Of a DNA stretch of 64,000 nt, positions 60,422 to 64,000 are shown piece after piece. Location of the stretch: the NCBI GenBank assembly GCA_963708325.1, contig OY970203.1:1736001-1800000 (forward strand), given 5' to 3'. The DNA comes from G963708325 sp963708325. GTDB lineage: Bacteria; Actinomycetota; Thermoleophilia; Solirubrobacterales; 70-9. Position 1 is the stretch's first letter. Every line of letters starts with the position of its first letter. A program made the position numbers and the translations under genes. The notes beneath the pieces are model-generated. The model saw only the letters and a list, made by a program, of their open reading frames with translations, was not told the origin of the DNA and searched no databases.

Positions 60422-61954
60422 ATGACGCCGAGCAGAGGGCCGCATCGAAGCCGGGGCAGGCGGATCGCAGTCGCCGCCGCACTGCTGGCCACCGCTTTCG
60501 CCGCGCTTCCGCCGAGGACGGCGCCGGGGCAAACACGCCCGGCGCAGTCCCGCGTCGCCGTGGTGGTGATGGAGAACAAGGAGCGCGGCGAGGTGATCGG
60601 CAACGCAGCGGCGCCCTATCTCAACCGGCTGGCCCGGCGCTACGCCGAGGCGACCGCGATGTACGGGGTCACCCATCCGTCGCTTCCCAACTACCTGGCG
60701 CTGACCGGCGGCTCGACGTTCGGGATCCGATCCGACTGCACCGGCTGCAGCGTCGGCGCCACCAGCCTGGTCGATCAGCTCGAGGGCGCGGCGATCTCGT
60801 GGCGCGCCTACATGGACGGCGCCCCGGGAGCGTGCTTCCGCGGCGCCGCCCACGGCCGCTATGCAAAGCGCCACAATCCGTTCGCCTACTATCGCCGGAT
60901 CACGAGCGTGCGCGAGCGCTGCGCCCGGGTCGTGCCGGGCGCCCGTCTGGACGAGGACCTCAGCCGGAGCCGCCCGCCCCGCTTCATATGGGTGACCCCC
61001 GACATGTGCGAGTCCACCCACGACTGCGGCGTGGCCGCGGGAGACCGCTACCTGCGCCGGCTCGTGCCGCGCCTGCTCGGCGCCGTCGGCCCTCACGGGT
61101 TCGTGATCGTCACCTATGACGAGGGCAGCACGAACGCCCACGGCGGCGGCCGCATCCCGACCGTGGTCGCTGGCCCCGACGTGCGGCGCGGCGCGCACGT
61201 TGCCCCCTCCCGCAACCTCTACTCGGTGCTGGCGACGATCGAGGACGCCCTCGGCCTGCGGCGCCTGCGCCGCGCGGGCCGGGCGCGCAGCCTCGCCGCC
61301 GCATTCCGCGGCGGCGACGTGCCGGTGCTGGCGGGGCCGCGCAGCGACCTCGACGGCGACGGCCTGCGCCAGGCCGAGGAACGGGCCTGGGGGACCGACC
61401 CGCTTGCCGCGGACACCGACGGCGACGGCTTGGACGACTTCGCCGAGGTGCGGCGCGTCCACTCGGACCCGCGCCGTCCGGACACCGACGGCGACGGGTT
61501 GCGCGACGGCGACGAGGTCAACCGCTACGGCACCGGCCCGCTCGCCTCCGACACGGACGGGGACGGGCTCGGCGACGGCGACGAGGTCAACCGCAGCGGG
61601 ACCGACCCCCGGAGGGCGGACACCGACTCCGACGGCGCGGACGACGGCGCCGACGCCTTCCCCCTGGACGCGGGCGAGAGCGTGGACACCGACGGAGACC
61701 GCGTTGGCAACAACGCCGACCGAGACGACGACGGAGACGGCAGGGCCGACGCACGTGACGACTTCCCGCTCGATCCGGCCGAGTGGCGCGACACGGACCG
61801 CGACGGGACCGGCAACAACGCCGACCGCGACGACGACGGCGACGGGGTGGACGACCGCATCGACAATTGCCCGCTCGTGCCGAACCCGAGCCAGCGCGAC
61901 GCCGACCGCGACGGCCGCGGCGCCGCCTGCGACGCGAACGACCGCCCGCATTAG
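60422..61954 (+). CDS. Secreted phosphoesterase with thrombospondin type-3 repeats
   Basis: A 510-residue exported protein. A signal peptide (RRIAVAAALLATAFAALPP) precedes a phosphoesterase-family domain (about 40-300) with VAVVVMENKERGEV, YGVTHPSLPNYLALTGG, PDMCESTHDCG and VIVTYDEGSTNAHGGGRIP, similar to acid phosphatases/phospholipase C of the alkaline phosphatase superfamily. From about 305 it carries roughly eight Asp-rich DxDGDGLxD calcium-binding repeats with GTDP turns. The Asp-rich tail should rigidify on calcium. ATG 60422 is used; TTG 60404 is upstream. Divergent from the PAS-GGDEF gene. Confidence 0.88.
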   Translation: MTPSRGPHRSRGRRIAVAAALLATAFAALPPRTAPGQTRPAQSRVAVVVMENKERGEVIGNAAAPYLNRLARRYAEATAMYGVTHPSLPNYLALTGGSTFGIRSDCTGCSVGATSLVDQLEGAAISWRAYMDGAPGACFRGAAHGRYAKRHNPFAYYRRITSVRERCARVVPGARLDEDLSRSRPPRFIWVTPDMCESTHDCGVAAGDRYLRRLVPRLLGAVGPHGFVIVTYDEGSTNAHGGGRIPTVVAGPDVRRGAHVAPSRNLYSVLATIEDALGLRRLRRAGRARSLAAAFRGGDVPVLAGPRSDLDGDGLRQAEERAWGTDPLAADTDGDGLDDFAEVRRVHSDPRRPDTDGDGLRDGDEVNRYGTGPLASDTDGDGLGDGDEVNRSGTDPRRADTDSDGADDGADAFPLDAGESVDTDGDRVGNNADRDDDGDGRADARDDFPLDPAEWRDTDRDGTGNNADRDDDGDGVDDRIDNCPLVPNPSQRDADRDGRGAACDANDRPH

Positions 61955-62010
61955 AGCGATCCTTAGGCGCGGCTTAGGCCGGCTTCAGCGGCCGCGGCGA
62001 TAGTCGCCGC

Positions 62011-63033
62011 ATGCACGACGGCCTGCGACCCGGTGCCGCCCTGCTGCCGCTGCGCCTGTTCCTGGGCGCCACCTTCGTCTACGCGGGCATCCAGAAGCTC
62101 AGCGACCCGGGGTTCCTGCACAGCGGCGCGCGCACCTACATCGGCACGCAGCTCCACGACTTCGCCTCCGGTACGCCGGGGGGGTTCGTGCTGCGGGCGT
62201 TCGCGATCGGCCACCCGGGACTGGCCGGCGTCGGCGTCGCGCTGGCCGAGATATTCATCGGCCTGCTGGTCTTCTTCGGGCTGGCCACGCGTTGGGCCGC
62301 GGCCGCCGGGCTGGGCCTCAACCTGCTGCTCTTTCTCACCGCGAGCTGGAAGACGTCGCCGTACTTCCTCGGCTCCGACATCGTCTTCGTGTTCGCCTGG
62401 CTCCCCTTCGTGCTGACCGGGGCCAGCGGGCAGCCCGCGCTGGACCACGCGGTCCGGAAACCGCTCCCGCCGGCGCTCGCGCGACGCACGCGGCTGCGCC
62501 CCGACGCTCCGCGCGCACGCTCCGGCCAGGCGGCGCTGTCCCGGCGCACCCTGCTGGCGCAGGCCGGGGTCGCGGCGCTGGCGCTCGGCGGCATCTCGGC
62601 GCTGCTGAAGGGCCGCTACCACGGGCCCGCGGCGGTCACGGCGTCCCCGTCCCCGGGGGGCACGGCGCACCCCTCTGCGCCGGTGCCGGCGTCCACCCGC
62701 ACCGCCGCGGCGCCCAAGCCGCCGGCCAACTCCGTGAAGCTCGGTGCCTCGAGCCGGCTCGGCAGCGGCCAGGCGGCGACCTACCCCGATCCCGGCGACG
62801 GCTCACCCGACATCGTGATCCGCCAGTCGGGCGGCGAGCTGACCGCGTTCAGCGCGGTCTGCACGCACGCCGGCTGCAGCGTGGGCTACGAGGGCGGCCA
62901 GATCGTCTGCCCCTGCCACGGCGCCACGTACAACGCCCAGACCGGTGCGGTCGAGGGCGGGCCGGCGCCCCAGGGCCTCGCCCCGCGCAGGGTGATCGAG
63001 CAGGGGGGCAGCATCTATGCGGTACCGAGCTGA
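62011..63033 (+). CDS. DoxX-family membrane protein fused to Rieske 2Fe-2S domain
   Basis: A 340-residue fusion. Residues about 8-145 are a four-helix DoxX/DoxD domain (LRLFLGATFVYAGIQKL, FIGLLVFFGLATRW). A linker with a possible Tat-like or membrane segment (SRRTLLAQAGVAALALGG) and a Pro/Ala/Thr-rich spacer lead to a Rieske domain (about 245-338) with CTHAGCSVGY and CPCHGATYNAQTG, the full C-H, C-H ligand set. It may couple quinone or thiosulfate oxidation to an outer electron acceptor. GATAGT lies 6 nt before the ATG. Confidence 0.88.
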   Translation: MHDGLRPGAALLPLRLFLGATFVYAGIQKLSDPGFLHSGARTYIGTQLHDFASGTPGGFVLRAFAIGHPGLAGVGVALAEIFIGLLVFFGLATRWAAAAGLGLNLLLFLTASWKTSPYFLGSDIVFVFAWLPFVLTGASGQPALDHAVRKPLPPALARRTRLRPDAPRARSGQAALSRRTLLAQAGVAALALGGISALLKGRYHGPAAVTASPSPGGTAHPSAPVPASTRTAAAPKPPANSVKLGASSRLGSGQAATYPDPGDGSPDIVIRQSGGELTAFSAVCTHAGCSVGYEGGQIVCPCHGATYNAQTGAVEGGPAPQGLAPRRVIEQGGSIYAVPS

Positions 63034-63072
63034 ACGCCGCTCGTGTGTCCACCGGGCCCCCGTCGGCGGCGC

Positions 63073-63714
63073 TCAGACGCCTGTCTGGCCGGCGGCGGCG
63101 AACCGCGCCAGCGCTCGGCCCAACGACTGCGGGGTCCAGGTGCCGGAATCGCTCAGAAGCGTGCGGGCGCCGGCCTCGGCCAGGGCGACGATCGCGTGCG
63201 CGATCAACCGCGCCTCGGCATCGTCGGCCGCCTCGCCGCGGGCCTCGAGCCAGCGCCGGGCGAGATCGGCGAGCGTCTCTACCTGGATCTCGCGGCCGCG
63301 ACGAATGCGCCGTGCCGCGGCGGCGCTGGCGCCACCCTCGCCGAGGAAGATGAAGCGGTAGGCGCGCGGGGAGCGGGCGACGGCTCGCAGCAAGGCGGTG
63401 AACCCCTCCACCAGGGTGCCCTCGACGTCGTCGGGGTCGTCGGGCTCGCGGATCGCCGACCCGATCTCGGCGAGGATTCGCTCCTCCTCACGGCGGAACA
63501 GCGCCCGGAAGAGATCGTCCTTGCTCGCGTAGCAGGCGTAGACGACCGGCTTCGTCACCCCGGCGGTCTCGGCGATCGCCTCCATCGAGGTGCCCTCGTA
63601 GCCGCGCTCGAGGAAGACCGAGAAGGCGGCGTCGAGGACGAGGGGGCGGCGGCGCTCCGGCCCGAGGTGCCGGGCGCGGGCGCGGGTCTGTGTGCTCGAC
63701 GTCACGTCTTCCAA
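63073..63714 (-). CDS. TetR/AcrR family transcriptional regulator
   Basis: A 213-residue TetR-type repressor. The N-terminal helix-turn-helix domain is RRPLVLDAAFSVFLERGYEGTSMEAIAETAGVTKPVVYACYASKDDLF-like, with the core residues SMEAIAETAGVTKPVVYACY. The C-terminal ligand domain is variable and alanine-rich. It lies divergent from the SCP2-like gene, and two perfect-arm palindromes lie in the 46-bp gap, so it probably represses both genes. Confidence 0.94.
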   Translation of the reverse strand: MEDVTSSTQTRARARHLGPERRRPLVLDAAFSVFLERGYEGTSMEAIAETAGVTKPVVYACYASKDDLFRALFRREEERILAEIGSAIREPDDPDDVEGTLVEGFTALLRAVARSPRAYRFIFLGEGGASAAAARRIRRGREIQVETLADLARRWLEARGEAADDAEARLIAHAIVALAEAGARTLLSDSGTWTPQSLGRALARFAAAGQTGV

Positions 63715-63718
63715 GTTC

Positions 63719-63754
63719 CTACCTATGGTAGCATTTTCCTACTTCGGGTAGGAA
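63719..63754. promoter_or_regulatory. Tandem palindromic operator for the TetR regulator
   Basis: Two inverted repeats: CTACC-TAT-GGTAG (63719-63731) and TTCCTAC-TTCGG-GTAGGAA (63736-63754). They share the CTACC/GGTAG half-site. The second covers the ribosome-binding site of the SCP2-like gene and the first begins 5 bp from the tetR start codon, as expected for an autoregulating TetR protein. Confidence 0.85.
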
Positions 63755-63760
63755 GAGCAG

Positions 63761-64000
63761 ATGACAGACGCCACGCCGAATCCCGACCTCGCCGCCGTTG
63801 CCGCCGACGAGTTCGCCCAGATGATCGCCGGCGCCACCGACGACCAGATCGCTGCCGGGATCAACGGGCCCCAGCGCAAGCAGGTGCTCGACGAGATCTT
63901 CCGGCGGATGGCCGACCACGTCGACGGTGCAAAGGCCAAGGGCACGGACGCCGTCATCCACTGGAAGATCCTCGACCATCCCGAGGGGGGGTACGACCAC
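63761..64000 (+). CDS. SCP2 sterol-binding-like protein, 3' end cut by window
   Basis: The first 80 residues of a protein starting MTDATPNPDLAAVAADEFAQ. The region GINGPQRKQVLDEIFRRMADHVD with VIHWKILDHPEGGYDH fits the start of SCP2/sterol-carrier-like proteins common in actinobacteria, which bind lipids in the cytoplasm. It is divergent from the TetR gene and lies next to the palindromic operator, so it is likely repressed by it. The C-terminal half is beyond the window. Confidence 0.7.
   Translation, partial: MTDATPNPDLAAVAADEFAQMIAGATDDQIAAGINGPQRKQVLDEIFRRMADHVDGAKAKGTDAVIHWKILDHPEGGYDH

Overview
This window is a high-GC bacterial chromosome segment (a hand-counted line in the nuo region is 42/60 G+C). 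Gene content, frequent GTG/TTG starts, dense ATGA/GTGA overlaps and TANNNT -10 boxes lying 6-10 nt before start codons suggest an actinobacterium. A deep lineage such as Thermoleophilia (Solirubrobacterales/Gaiellales) is my inference; no rRNA is present to confirm it. I see no tRNA, rRNA, CRISPR array, transposase or phage gene.

Layout. 1-16.5 kb: an exopolysaccharide locus, mostly on the minus strand. It holds a Gfo/Idh/MocA oxidoreductase fused to a receiver-like domain, a priming sugar transferase, three GT4 glycosyltransferases, a Wzx-type flippase, a methyltransferase, a nucleotide-sugar epimerase, an O-antigen ligase/polymerase-like protein with a C-terminal helix-hairpin-helix, a Wzz/BY-kinase and two sulfotransferases. 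The product is probably a sulfated surface polysaccharide. 16.7-25.7 kb: mixed metabolic and membrane genes (haloalkane dehalogenase-like hydrolase, DUF2804, UPF0104 flippase-like protein, P-domain protein, TadE-like protein, SDR, CBS protein, O-antigen ligase-TPR). 25.7-35.7 kb: an ECF sigma factor facing a membrane protein with nine terminal histidines, a polysaccharide deacetylase-like protein, acetyl-CoA synthetase, a DCC thiol protein, a DJ-1/PfpI protein, two LPxTG cupredoxins, a double-length ThyX-like protein, a VOC protein and a small coiled-coil protein beside a fragment of its own 3' end. 35.7-50.9 kb: a complete 14-subunit complex I operon (nuoA to nuoN, minus strand). nuoE and nuoF are fused, and an opposite-strand DUF4242 gene sits between nuoI and nuoJ. 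50.9-64 kb: flavin reductase, lipoprotein cytochrome c, serS, a NarL-type regulator, msrB, a GAF/PP2C phosphatase, an MFS transporter, a PAS-GGDEF protein, a phosphoesterase with type-3 repeats, a DoxX-Rieske fusion, and a TetR regulator divergent from an SCP2-like gene over a clear palindromic operator.

The most unusual signals are repeated or palindromic DNA elements translated in frame inside complex I genes. A 78-bp repeat forms the NuoJ tail and also the linker of the NuoE-NuoF fusion, and a 130-bp element with 30-bp inverted arms lies inside nuoG. Other points of interest are the Gfo/Idh/MocA-receiver fusion, the O-antigen ligase-HhH fusion, the cupredoxin that has lost its copper cysteine, a serS gene with no standard start codon at its conserved N-terminus, and a recurrent leaderless-promoter architecture.
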